Source of the DNA: Enterovirga rhinocerotis
GTDB lineage: Bacteria > Pseudomonadota > Alphaproteobacteria > Rhizobiales > Beijerinckiaceae
DNA length: 64,000 nt
Assembly: GCF_004363955.1 (NCBI RefSeq)
Contig: NZ_SNZR01000013.1
Coordinates: forward strand, 930,001 to 994,000
Reading direction: 5' to 3'
Below are positions 25,529 through 33,439 of the stretch, one piece after another. The stretch's first letter is position 1; every line of letters begins with the position of its first letter. The notes below the pieces were generated by a model. That model saw only the letters and a program-made list of their open reading frames with translations. It searched no databases and was not told the origin of the DNA. The position numbers and the translations under genes are program-made.

Positions 25529-26650
25529 CTATTCCGCCGCTTCGGGAGCCTTCAGCACGCCGCGGCGGATCTGATCCTCCTCGATCGACTCGAAGAGCGC
25601 CTTGAAATTGCCCTCGCCGAAGCCGTCGTCGCCCTTCCGCTGGATGAACTCGAAGAAGATCGGCCCGATCGCGTTGGACGAGAAGAGCTGGAGCAGGACC
25701 TTCGTGCTGCCGCCTTCGACCACGCCCTCGCCGTCGATCAGGATGCCGCACCGTTCCATCCGGTCGAGCGGCTCGCCATGGCCGGGCACGCGCCGTTCGA
25801 CGCGCTTGTAGTAGACGGGCGGCGGCGGCGGCATGAAGGCGAGGCCCCTCGCGCGCAGGGCCTCGATCGTCGCGTAGATGTCGCGCGAGCCGCAGGCGAT
25901 GTGCTGGATGCCCTCGCCGTTATAGGCGTGCAGGTATTCCTCGATCTGGCCGCTCTCGCCGGCATCCTCGTTGATGGGGATGCGGATCTTGCCGTCGGGG
26001 CTGGTCAGGGCCTTGGAATAGAGCCCCGTCATCTTCCCTTCGATGTCGAAGTAGCGGATCTGGCGGAAGTTGAAGATGCGCTCGTAGAAACCCGCCCAGA
26101 CCCCCATCCGGCCCCGGCGGACATTGTGCGTGAGGTGGTCGAGATAAAAGAGGCCGAGCCCCTCCGGCTTCGGGTCGCGTTCGCCGAGCCAGTCGAACTC
26201 GGCCTCGTAGGGCGAGCCCTTCGCACCGTAGGTCTCGACGAAATAGAGCAGCGAGCCGCCGATGCCCTTCACCGCCGGCACGTCCAGAACGCCCGCGCCG
26301 TCCTTCGGATCGGCCGGCTCCGCGCCGAGCGAGAGGGCTCGTTCGTAGGCGAGCCGGGCATCGACGACGCGGAAGGCCATCGACGGCGCGCAGGGCCCGT
26401 GCTCCGCGACGAAGCGGTGGCCATGCGTACCGGGCTCCTCGTTCACAAGGTAGTTCACGTCACCTTGGCGATAGAGCGTCACCGCCTTCGTCCTGTGCCG
26501 TGCCACGGGGGCAAACCCCATCGTCGCGAAGAGGGCGTGCAACTCGGCGGGGTTCGGATGAGCGTATTCGACGAACTCGAAGCCGTCGGTTCCCATCGGA
26601 TTGGCCGCGTCGATGGCCGGCGGCGGAGCGTCGTGCGGATAGGGACCCAT
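25529..26650 (-). CDS. hppD: 4-hydroxyphenylpyruvate dioxygenase
   Basis: This Fe(II) enzyme of tyrosine catabolism converts 4-hydroxyphenylpyruvate to homogentisate. The two vicinal-oxygen-chelate domains are visible, and the iron ligands are predicted as His in YLDHLTHNV, His in GIQHIACGS and Glu in FFEFIQRKG. I prefer the ATG at 26650 (373 aa) because GGAGG lies five bases before it; the ATG at 26662, which places this ribosome site inside the coding region, is the alternative. The Lrp/AsnC regulator diverges from it, a common layout for hppD control. No homogentisate dioxygenase or maleylacetoacetate isomerase gene is in the window; the distant FAH-family genes are not obviously linked. 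Confidence 0.95.
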   Translation of the reverse strand: MGPYPHDAPPPAIDAANPMGTDGFEFVEYAHPNPAELHALFATMGFAPVARHRTKAVTLYRQGDVNYLVNEEPGTHGHRFVAEHGPCAPSMAFRVVDARLAYERALSLGAEPADPKDGAGVLDVPAVKGIGGSLLYFVETYGAKGSPYEAEFDWLGERDPKPEGLGLFYLDHLTHNVRRGRMGVWAGFYERIFNFRQIRYFDIEGKMTGLYSKALTSPDGKIRIPINEDAGESGQIEEYLHAYNGEGIQHIACGSRDIYATIEALRARGLAFMPPPPPVYYKRVERRVPGHGEPLDRMERCGILIDGEGVVEGGSTKVLLQLFSSNAIGPIFFEFIQRKGDDGFGEGNFKALFESIEEDQIRRGVLKAPEAAE

Positions 26651-26766
26651 GGCGTCCTCCATGACCTGGACCCGGCCAGGACAGCACGTCCGACGCGCGA
26701 CGGGCGTGCAAAACGGCGCGTGCTCACGCTATCCTGTGCGCGGATCGTGCATGAAGGCCGCGCCGG

Positions 26767-27252
26767 ATGAGCAATTCTGTCGAACTCGACGCGTTTGATC
26801 TCAAGATCCTCGCGGCGCTTCAGACGGACGGCCGTCTCGGCAACCAGGACCTTGCCGACCGCGTGCACCTCTCGGCGAGCCAATGCTCGCGCCGGCGGAT
26901 CAGGCTCGAGGCGGAGGGGATCATCCGCCGCTACCGGGCCGATCTCGATCCGGCCGCGCTCGGCCTCGCGGTGACGGTCTTCACCCGCGTCACGCTCGCC
27001 GCGCATAGCCGCGACAATGCCCGGCGCTTCGTCGATCTGGTCCAGGGGCTCGATTGCGTGTTGGAGGCCTTCTCGATGACCGGAGACAGCGACTATCTGC
27101 TCAAGATCATCGTGCCGGACCTCAAGGCACTGTCGGAGGTGGTGAACGGCGCGCTCCTGCCGCACGAGAGCGTCGCGAGCGTGCGCTCGTCGGTGGTGCT
27201 CGACACGCTGAAGGATGCGGCTCCGCTGCCGCTGGGGGCGAGGGACGTCTGA
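26767..27252 (+). CDS. Lrp/AsnC-family transcriptional regulator
   Basis: This 161-residue leucine-responsive-type regulator has an N-terminal helix-turn-helix (NQDLADRVHLSASQCSRRRI) and a C-terminal RAM/AsnC ligand domain (CVLEAFSMTGDSDYLLKIIV). It is divergent from hppD with about 116 bp between the starts. An amino acid or aromatic 2-oxoacid as ligand and hppD as target are natural inferences from this arrangement. Confidence 0.92.
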   Translation: MSNSVELDAFDLKILAALQTDGRLGNQDLADRVHLSASQCSRRRIRLEAEGIIRRYRADLDPAALGLAVTVFTRVTLAAHSRDNARRFVDLVQGLDCVLEAFSMTGDSDYLLKIIVPDLKALSEVVNGALLPHESVASVRSSVVLDTLKDAAPLPLGARDV

Positions 27253-27285
27253 ATCCGGCCCGGCCCCGCGCGTCGCGGCGCCGGT

Positions 27286-28245
27286 TCAACTCCGCTCGGC
27301 GCGGGCGTCCCGCCGGATGCGGGCATCGGCGAGGAGGCACAGCATCTCCCACAGGAGGCTGGCCCCGGTGAGCGCCGTCAGGTCGGCGACGTCGAGCGGC
27401 GGCGACACCTCGACGAGGTCGGCAGCGACGAGGTCCAGCGGGCCGAGCCCCCGCACCAGACGCTGGGCCTCGTAGGAGGTCAGGCCGCCGATCTCGGGCG
27501 TTCCGGTGCCGGGCGCATAGGCGGGGTCGAGCGCGTCGATGTCGAAGGAGAGATAGGTCGGGCCTCCGCCGGCGATCCGGAGCGCCTCGGCGATCGCGCG
27601 ATCGATGCCCCCCTCGCGCAATTCGTCCATCGTGACGATGCGGATGCCCTGGGCCAGCGCCCAGTCGTTGTCCTCGGCGGCATGCATCGAGCCCCGGATG
27701 CCGATCTGGATCGTCCGGTGCGGATCGAGCACACCCTCCTCGACGGCGCGCCGAAAGGGTGTGCTGTGGGTGTAGCGGCTGCCGAAGAAGCTGTCCCAGG
27801 TGTCGCTATGCGCGTCGACATGGACGAGGCCGACCGGGCGGTCCCGCCCGACCGCCCGCAGGATCGGCAGGGAAACGAGATGATCGCCGCCGACCGACAG
27901 GGGCACAGCTCCCGCCGCGAGGATCTCGGCGATCCGCTCCGTGATCGCCGCGAGCGTCGCGGCCACGTCCACCGGATTGACGGCGACGTCGCCGAGATCG
28001 CCGATGCGGCACAGGTCGAACGGGCTCCGCTTCGTCACCGGATGCAGGCGCCGCATCAGGGTGGACTGGTCGCGGACGGCGCGCGGACCGTGCCGGGCGC
28101 CGGGACGGTTGGTCGTGCCGCCGTCGAAGGGAATGCCGAGGATCGCGATGTCGGTCTCGCCGGGATCAGCGAGCACCGGGCTGCGCATGAAGCTCGCGAC
28201 GCCCGCGAAGCGCGGAACGAGAAGGTTCGGACGTTCGGAGGTCAT
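27286..28245 (-). CDS. Ureohydrolase (agmatinase/arginase family)
   Basis: This binuclear manganese hydrolase of 319 aa releases urea from a guanidino compound. Metal motifs are GGDHLVSLP, HVDAHSDTWDSFFG and SFDIDALDPAYAPGTGTPE. The family-typical Glu in LVEVSPPLD is present. The HSDTWDSFFG segment resembles agmatinase and guanidinobutyrase sequences more than arginase. ATG 28245 has AGGAG seven bases upstream and is preferred to the in-frame ATG at 28275. The gene is convergent with the Lrp regulator (33 bp apart). Confidence 0.9.
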   Translation of the reverse strand: MTSERPNLLVPRFAGVASFMRSPVLADPGETDIAILGIPFDGGTTNRPGARHGPRAVRDQSTLMRRLHPVTKRSPFDLCRIGDLGDVAVNPVDVAATLAAITERIAEILAAGAVPLSVGGDHLVSLPILRAVGRDRPVGLVHVDAHSDTWDSFFGSRYTHSTPFRRAVEEGVLDPHRTIQIGIRGSMHAAEDNDWALAQGIRIVTMDELREGGIDRAIAEALRIAGGGPTYLSFDIDALDPAYAPGTGTPEIGGLTSYEAQRLVRGLGPLDLVAADLVEVSPPLDVADLTALTGASLLWEMLCLLADARIRRDARAERS

Positions 28246-28330
28246 CCCGATGCTCCTGGGAAATCCGGCCGCCATCGCGGCCGGAACGGGCAGGCTCGCC
28301 CGCCGGTGTGTCAGGCGTTTGGCGGGGCGT

Positions 28331-28690
28331 TCAGCGCTTCCGCCCGGCCTGTCCCTTCACCGCGTTCTCGATCTTGTCGAGCTTGTCCTCCAGCTTGTCG
28401 AGCTTGTTCAGGATCTGGGTCAGGATGTCCGGCACGACGCGGTTGTAATCGACGTTCTCGCGCGAGGCCTTGGCCGTCTCCCGCATGGCCGCGAGGAGCT
28501 CGCGCACTTCTGCCGGGGACAGGGCGCCCTGGGCCTGCTTGTCGGACCGAGCCACGTCGGGGGCCGGGCTGTGTTGGACTTGACCCTTCGCGGGAGCCGC
28601 CGGGGCGGGCTGGGCTCGTGCCGAATCGTAGCCGGCCCCCATCAGGGCGAAAAACGCCGCCGCGCATGGTGCAAGTGCCAAAATCCGCAT
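28331..28690 (-). CDS. Small exported coiled-coil protein, unknown function
   Basis: This 119-residue protein has a clear signal peptide (ALAPCAAAFFALMGAGYDSA, cleavage near ARAQP), a Pro/Ala linker and a heptad-rich C-terminal helix (ILNKLDKLEDKLDKIENAV) ending in basic residues. The helix is a probable short coiled coil. The protein is not recognised as a named family. It lies upstream of, and divergent from, the diguanylate cyclase gene. It is 54 codons shorter than any lipoprotein-like envelope family I know, and there is no lipobox. Confidence 0.65.
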   Translation of the reverse strand: MRILALAPCAAAFFALMGAGYDSARAQPAPAAPAKGQVQHSPAPDVARSDKQAQGALSPAEVRELLAAMRETAKASRENVDYNRVVPDILTQILNKLDKLEDKLDKIENAVKGQAGRKR

Positions 28691-28916
28691 GTCAGCTCCC
28701 CGAATCGATCATGCGGACCGTTGCCGAGGCGGCGCTCCGGAGCAACACGAGATTGGTGCTGCGATCACGATCGGCCTGAACGGGCTTCCGCGTGGGCAGC
28801 GCTCCTCGGGAGACGACGTCTCAGAAAAGGACAGCCGTCGGCGGTTCGTCTATCTTTTACCCTTGATTCGGGCAGAGCTGCCGCGAGTCGCGCGAAGTGT
28901 CACGGTCACGCCAATC

Positions 28917-30332
28917 ATGAATTCATCATCTGCGAAGCTGGAGTCAGTCAGACGATCCGGGAATGAGTGGAGCGATCTCATCAGGACGACCCCTCGGGAG
29001 ATCCTTGATGCTGTGCAGACCGTTATCCTGAGCAATCGAGATCAGCTCGAGAGCCACTACAGGCATTACCTCGAAAGCGATCCGCAGATCGCCTCTGTGC
29101 TGTCGACGCCCGCAAGCCGTGAGGAACTCACCGGCGCCTTCATGGCCTGGCTGGGCGAGCTGATGAACTTCAATGCGATGTCCGCCGACGCGTTCTGCGA
29201 CCGGCAGATGCGGATCGGCAGCATGATGGCGCGGGTCGGCTATCCGCCGCATGCCATCTCCCGAGGCCTGCACAAGCTGACCCTGTGGTTCATCGATCGG
29301 CTGGCCGCGACGCCGCTGCCGGCAGACCAGCTCGTCCCGTCGATGCGGTTCGTGGTCATGCTTGTCGGCACCTGCATGGAGATCCGGGAGGTCAGCTATC
29401 ACAGCAACGTCGCCTCCCTCTCCCGTCTCGGCGAGGCCTATCGGCTTCATGCTCTCAGCCTCAATCTCGGCCTCGAGCGCGAAAGGCAGCGCGCGGCGCT
29501 CCTGGAATGGAGCCATCGGCTGCTGCTCTCCGTCCATCAGGACGCCTGGGCGGAAAGCTTGAACCGGATCGACCGATCCGAGTTCGGGCTGTGGCTCACG
29601 CACAAGGCGCCGCTTCTGTTCGACAGGGACACGGAACTGGAACGGATCGTCGCGTCGGCCCGGCGGATCGACGGCGAACTCCTGCCGGCGCTCTCGGCGG
29701 CGGCAGCCTCTGGCCGGCCCGCGACGCTGGAGGGGATCCAGCGCATCGAGGCGGAACTCGCGACGATCCGGTTCGCCTTGAACAATCTGTTCGACACCCA
29801 TCTCGAGCTGGAGAAGGGGCGCGATCAACTGACCCATCTCCTCAATCGCCGGTTCCTGCCGCCGGTGCTCATGCGCGAGATCGCTCTGCAGCGGTCCGGA
29901 GTCGGCAAGGGCCTCTGCGCGCTTCTGCTGGACATCGACCATTTCAAGGTCGTCAACGACACGCATGGGCATGATGGCGGCGACATCGCTCTCCAGCACG
30001 CGGCGTCGATCGTCGTGAGTGCCATCCGGCCGGCCGATTTCGCCTTCCGCTACGGCGGAGAGGAATTCGCGATCCTGCTGGTCGAGGCCGATCTCGAGTT
30101 GGGGCTCAAGATCGCGGAGCGGATCCGCAGCCGGATGGAGGCCTCGGCTGCCGCCCTTCCGAATGGGCGGAGCGCTCGGCTGACCGTGTCGGTCGGGCTC
30201 GCCGGCTTTGCCGGGGAACTCGATTTCGAGGCGTTCCTGAAGCGCGCCGACATGGCGCTCTACGAAGCGAAGCAGGCGGGGCGGAACCGCGTCGTCGTCG
30301 CTCCCGCCGGGGGCGCCGGGCGCGGGCAGTAG
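28917..30332 (+). CDS. Diguanylate cyclase with globin-sensor-like N-terminus
   Basis: This soluble c-di-GMP synthase has 471 aa. The N-terminal 150 or so residues follow the pattern of globin-coupled sensors such as DosC (LESHYRHYLESDPQI, LTGAFMAWLGELM, GYPPHAISRGLHKL). At the position of the proximal heme ligand (usually VHARI) it reads MMARV, with Met104 replacing His. A helical linker (160-320) precedes the GGDEF domain: GGEEF at 380-384, intact, with the product-inhibition I-site RPAD at 371-374. The start ATG 28917 has no clear ribosome site; the frame is open to 28689, but that upstream part is divergent with the small exported protein. Confidence 0.85.
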   Translation: MNSSSAKLESVRRSGNEWSDLIRTTPREILDAVQTVILSNRDQLESHYRHYLESDPQIASVLSTPASREELTGAFMAWLGELMNFNAMSADAFCDRQMRIGSMMARVGYPPHAISRGLHKLTLWFIDRLAATPLPADQLVPSMRFVVMLVGTCMEIREVSYHSNVASLSRLGEAYRLHALSLNLGLERERQRAALLEWSHRLLLSVHQDAWAESLNRIDRSEFGLWLTHKAPLLFDRDTELERIVASARRIDGELLPALSAAAASGRPATLEGIQRIEAELATIRFALNNLFDTHLELEKGRDQLTHLLNRRFLPPVLMREIALQRSGVGKGLCALLLDIDHFKVVNDTHGHDGGDIALQHAASIVVSAIRPADFAFRYGGEEFAILLVEADLELGLKIAERIRSRMEASAAALPNGRSARLTVSVGLAGFAGELDFEAFLKRADMALYEAKQAGRNRVVVAPAGGAGRGQ

Positions 30333-30363
30333 GTCCCGGCGGAGCCTGCCGCTCCAGCGCGCT

Positions 30364-31518
30364 CTATGCGGCGCGGCGGTTCACCCGGGCCAGCCGCTCG
30401 AGCGCGGCGTCCAGTGTCTCGTCACGCTTGGCGAAGCAGAAGCGCACGACGCTGCGCACGCTCCCCTCGGCATAGAAGGCGCTGACCGGGATCGCCGCGA
30501 CGCCGTGGTCCATGACGAGGCGGCGGCAGAAGGCGACGTCGTCGGTCTCTCCGCTCGCGCCGATGTCGATATTCACGAAATAGGTGCCGCGGGAGGGGAT
30601 GACGCGGAAGCCGAGCCCTTCGAGCCCGGCCGTGAAACGGTCCCGCGCCCGCGCGAAATCCCGCCGCATGTCCTCGAAATGGGAATCCTCCTTTCCGAGG
30701 CCGTAGGCCACGGCGGCCTGGAGGTTCGGCGGCGTCGTGAAGGTCAGGAACTGGTGCGCCTTGCCCAGCACCTTCACGATCTCGGGCGCCGCCATCACGA
30801 ACCCGACCTTCCAGCCGGTCAGGTTGAAGATCTTGCCTGCCGAGCCGATCTTGATCGTCCGCTCGCGCATGCCCGGGAACGCGATGAGCGGCCGGTGGCG
30901 ATGGCCGTCGAAGACGACGTGCTCCCAGACCTCGTCGCAGATCGCGACCGCGTCGTGCCTCACGCAGAACCGCGCCAGAAGCTCGAGGTCCTCGTCGGGG
31001 AAGATGGTCGCGGTCGGGTTGAGCGGATTGTTGAAGAGGACCGCCCGCGTCCTGTCGGTGAAGGCGGCAGCGAGCGCTTCCTCCGTCAGCCGGAAATGCG
31101 GCGGCTGGAGCGTGACGAAGCGCGGCACCGCGCCGGCCCGCCGGACGAGGGGCAGATAGGCGTCGTACATCGGCTCGAACAGCACGACCTCGTCGCCCGG
31201 CCGGACGGTGGCGAGGAGGGCTCCGGCGAGCGCCTCGGTCGCGCCCGACGTCACCATCACCTCGCTCGCCGGATCGAGATCGAGCCCCTGCCAGTGCCGG
31301 TAATGGGCGGCGATGGCGCCGCGCAGTTCGGGAAGCCCCATCATGGGCGGATATTGGTTCCAGCCTTCGATCACGGCCTCGGCGGCCTTGCGGCGCACGT
31401 CGAGCGGACCGGGATCATCCGGGAAGCCCTGACCGAGATTGACCGCGCCCGTCTCGCGGGCCAGCGCCGACATCGTCTCGAACACGGTGGTCGGCAGATC
31501 GGCGTAGATAGGATTCAT
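30364..31518 (-). CDS. PLP-dependent aminotransferase, class I/II
   Basis: This fold-type I aminotransferase of 384 aa has the PLP lysine in SAGKIFNLTGWK, the cofactor-contact motif NNPLNPTATIF and the active-site tail arginine (VVRFCFAKRD). The opening PTTVFETMSALARETGAVNLGQGFPDDPGP is typical of the kynurenine/methionine (YbdL) aminotransferase group. Class members transaminate aromatic amino acids or methionine; the donor is unproven. The gene is alone on its strand, separated by 47 bp from the WecA-like gene upstream on the same strand. Confidence 0.9.
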   Translation of the reverse strand: MNPIYADLPTTVFETMSALARETGAVNLGQGFPDDPGPLDVRRKAAEAVIEGWNQYPPMMGLPELRGAIAAHYRHWQGLDLDPASEVMVTSGATEALAGALLATVRPGDEVVLFEPMYDAYLPLVRRAGAVPRFVTLQPPHFRLTEEALAAAFTDRTRAVLFNNPLNPTATIFPDEDLELLARFCVRHDAVAICDEVWEHVVFDGHRHRPLIAFPGMRERTIKIGSAGKIFNLTGWKVGFVMAAPEIVKVLGKAHQFLTFTTPPNLQAAVAYGLGKEDSHFEDMRRDFARARDRFTAGLEGLGFRVIPSRGTYFVNIDIGASGETDDVAFCRRLVMDHGVAAIPVSAFYAEGSVRSVVRFCFAKRDETLDAALERLARVNRRAA

Positions 31519-31564
31519 GGGCGGCGTCCCGTCGTCGAGCTGGCTCGTCTAGCACGGTTGTTCG

Positions 31565-32572
31565 TTAAACAGAACGGGGCGTAATGAAACGACGGAGGAG
31601 AAGGGCCGTCAGGCCGAGGCCGATGCCGAGGGCCGGCCAGGAGGTCGCCGGCCAGAGCATGGTCGCGGCGGCGAGGCCAGCGAGGACGAGGTTCAGGACG
31701 ACGATATGCGCGTCGATCTCGATCACCCGGAAGCCGGCATCGGTGGCGCGCTGGTAGAAGTGGCTCCGATGCGCCTCCCAGACGCGCTCGCGGCGAAGCG
31801 CACGGCGCAGCAGCGTCAGGGTCGCGTCCATCACGTGGTAGAGCGGCAGGAGGAGAGCCGCCGCGAGATGGCCGGAGCCGGCGAGCGAGAGCAGCAGCCA
31901 GCCCGTCAGGAGCCCGATCGGGAGGGAGCCGACATCCCCCAGGAAGAGCCGGGCCACGGGGCGGTTAGCCGGCGCGAAGCCGAGCAGCGCTCCGCAGAGG
32001 GCCGCGGCCATCGCACCCACTGCGACCGGGACGAGCCCCGCGAGGGCTGCGATCGCGATGGCCCCGCAGAGCGGGACGAATTCGGCGACGGTGATCCAGT
32101 CGATCCCGTCCATGAAGTTGACGAGATTGACCCACCAGGTCCCGGCGAGGACGAGGAGCGCCCGCTCGACCGGAAGCGGGACCGCCTCCGGCAGGATCCG
32201 GGCGGGATCGGCGAGCCAGACGATCGCGGCGACGGCCGCCATCTGCACGAGGAGGCGAGGCAGGGCGGGCAGGGGACGGATGTCGTCGGCGGCACCGAGT
32301 GCGGCGAGAATGATCGCCGCCGCGGCGAGCCCCACCAGCGCGGGGAGCGCCGCCGCCCCGGCGAGGGCCGCCGCACAGCCGAGGCCGAGCGCGAGGGCCG
32401 CCGCGACCACGGCGATCCCTCCGCCTTGCGGCGTCGGCACGCGATGGCTCGAGCGCGCATTCGGGCGGGCGAGCGCGTAGCGCACCAGGAGAGGATGGAG
32501 CAGGCGGATCAGGCCGGCCGAGAGCAAGGCCGCCCCGACGAGGGCGGCGGCATAAGCCGATGCGGGCTGCAC
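31565..32572 (-). CDS. WecA/MraY-family undecaprenyl-phosphate sugar-1-P transferase
   Basis: This polytopic membrane enzyme of 335 aa starts the lipid-linked synthesis of a surface polysaccharide by moving a sugar-1-phosphate to undecaprenyl phosphate. Motifs are AADDIRPL (metal aspartates), NLVNFMDGIDWIT, FLGDVGSLPIG and the HRSHFYQR loop typical of WecA. The start is a GTG at 32572, one base after the MBL stop, so translation is probably coupled. Together with the two upstream genes it may belong to an envelope glycan operon. Confidence 0.9.
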   Translation of the reverse strand: MQPASAYAAALVGAALLSAGLIRLLHPLLVRYALARPNARSSHRVPTPQGGGIAVVAAALALGLGCAAALAGAAALPALVGLAAAAIILAALGAADDIRPLPALPRLLVQMAAVAAIVWLADPARILPEAVPLPVERALLVLAGTWWVNLVNFMDGIDWITVAEFVPLCGAIAIAALAGLVPVAVGAMAAALCGALLGFAPANRPVARLFLGDVGSLPIGLLTGWLLLSLAGSGHLAAALLLPLYHVMDATLTLLRRALRRERVWEAHRSHFYQRATDAGFRVIEIDAHIVVLNLVLAGLAAATMLWPATSWPALGIGLGLTALLLRRFITPRSV

Positions 32573-32573
32573 T

Positions 32574-33428
32574 TCAGCGCGCCGGATAGGTCAGGACGAG
32601 CCCCTCGCGGGCGAGAAAGGCGCCGGGCATCTCGGCTTTGATCTCGCGCTCGACCTCTTCGAGATAGCGGTCGTCGTGCATCGGATGCAGGTGGAAGACG
32701 GCGAGGTTCTCGACCTCCGCGGCCTTGGCGAGATCGACGCCCTTCTGCCAGGTCGAATGTCCCCAGCCCTGGCAACGGATGTACTCGGTCTCCGAGAACA
32801 TGCCGTCGTAGATGATGAGATCGGACCCGCGCACGAAATCGGTCAGGTCGCGCGGCGGCCACGGATCGCTGTGCTCGATGTCGCTGATGTAGCAGATCCC
32901 CCGGCCGCCGAAATCGAAGCGGTAGCCGGTCGCGCCACCGGGATGGTTGAGCGGAATGGTGCGGGCGACGAAACCGTCGCCGAAGTCGAGGTCGTCGCCG
33001 GCCTTGAAGCCATGATGGACGAACTTCCCCGGCAACTGCCCCAGCGAGATCGGGAAGAGCGGAGGCGAGAACAGCCGGTCGCAGGCCTCCTCCGCGCTTT
33101 CACCGCGCAGGTTGCCGCAATGGAGCCTGATCCGGTTCTCGGGATGAAGCGCCGGCTTGAAGAAGGGGAGCCCGCTGACGTGATCGAGGTGGAGATGGCT
33201 GAGGCAGACGTCGATCTCCTGGGGGCAGGAGCGCTTCAGAAGCTCGAGCCCGAGCGGCGTGATTCCGGAGCCCGCATCGATCACGAACAGGCGTGTGCCG
33301 CAGCGCACCTCGACGCACGGCGTATTGCCTCCGAATTCCTCGAAAGCTCCGCCCGGAGCCGGGATCGAACCCCGGACGCCCCAGAATTTTACGGTGAGCG
33401 CCCCTGCGCTTGGCGTCGCATCACTCAT
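32574..33428 (-). CDS. MBL-fold metallohydrolase, cyclic-nucleotide-phosphodiesterase-like
   Basis: This 284-residue cytosolic metallo-beta-lactamase-fold enzyme has the zinc motif HLHLDHVSG and a late ligand set (CYISDIEHSD, VFHLHPMHDD). The opening VKFWGVRGSIPAPG is the signature of RNase-Z-like, GVRGSIP-type hydrolases that often occur with signalling adenylate cyclases. The ATG at 33428 is one codon after a GTG. It is second in the operon after the degenerate ABC gene, with 11 bp between them. The true substrate is unknown; a phosphodiester is likely. Confidence 0.85.
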   Translation of the reverse strand: MSDATPSAGALTVKFWGVRGSIPAPGGAFEEFGGNTPCVEVRCGTRLFVIDAGSGITPLGLELLKRSCPQEIDVCLSHLHLDHVSGLPFFKPALHPENRIRLHCGNLRGESAEEACDRLFSPPLFPISLGQLPGKFVHHGFKAGDDLDFGDGFVARTIPLNHPGGATGYRFDFGGRGICYISDIEHSDPWPPRDLTDFVRGSDLIIYDGMFSETEYIRCQGWGHSTWQKGVDLAKAAEVENLAVFHLHPMHDDRYLEEVEREIKAEMPGAFLAREGLVLTYPAR

Positions 33429-33439
33429 CACGCAACTCG

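Noticed and set aside
33345-33385. A tRNA T-arm-like sequence (minus strand GGGTTCGATCCC-like)
   Set aside because: It lies inside the N-terminal coding part of the MBL gene (GVRGSIPAPG). No cloverleaf with acceptor, D and anticodon arms can be formed around it.
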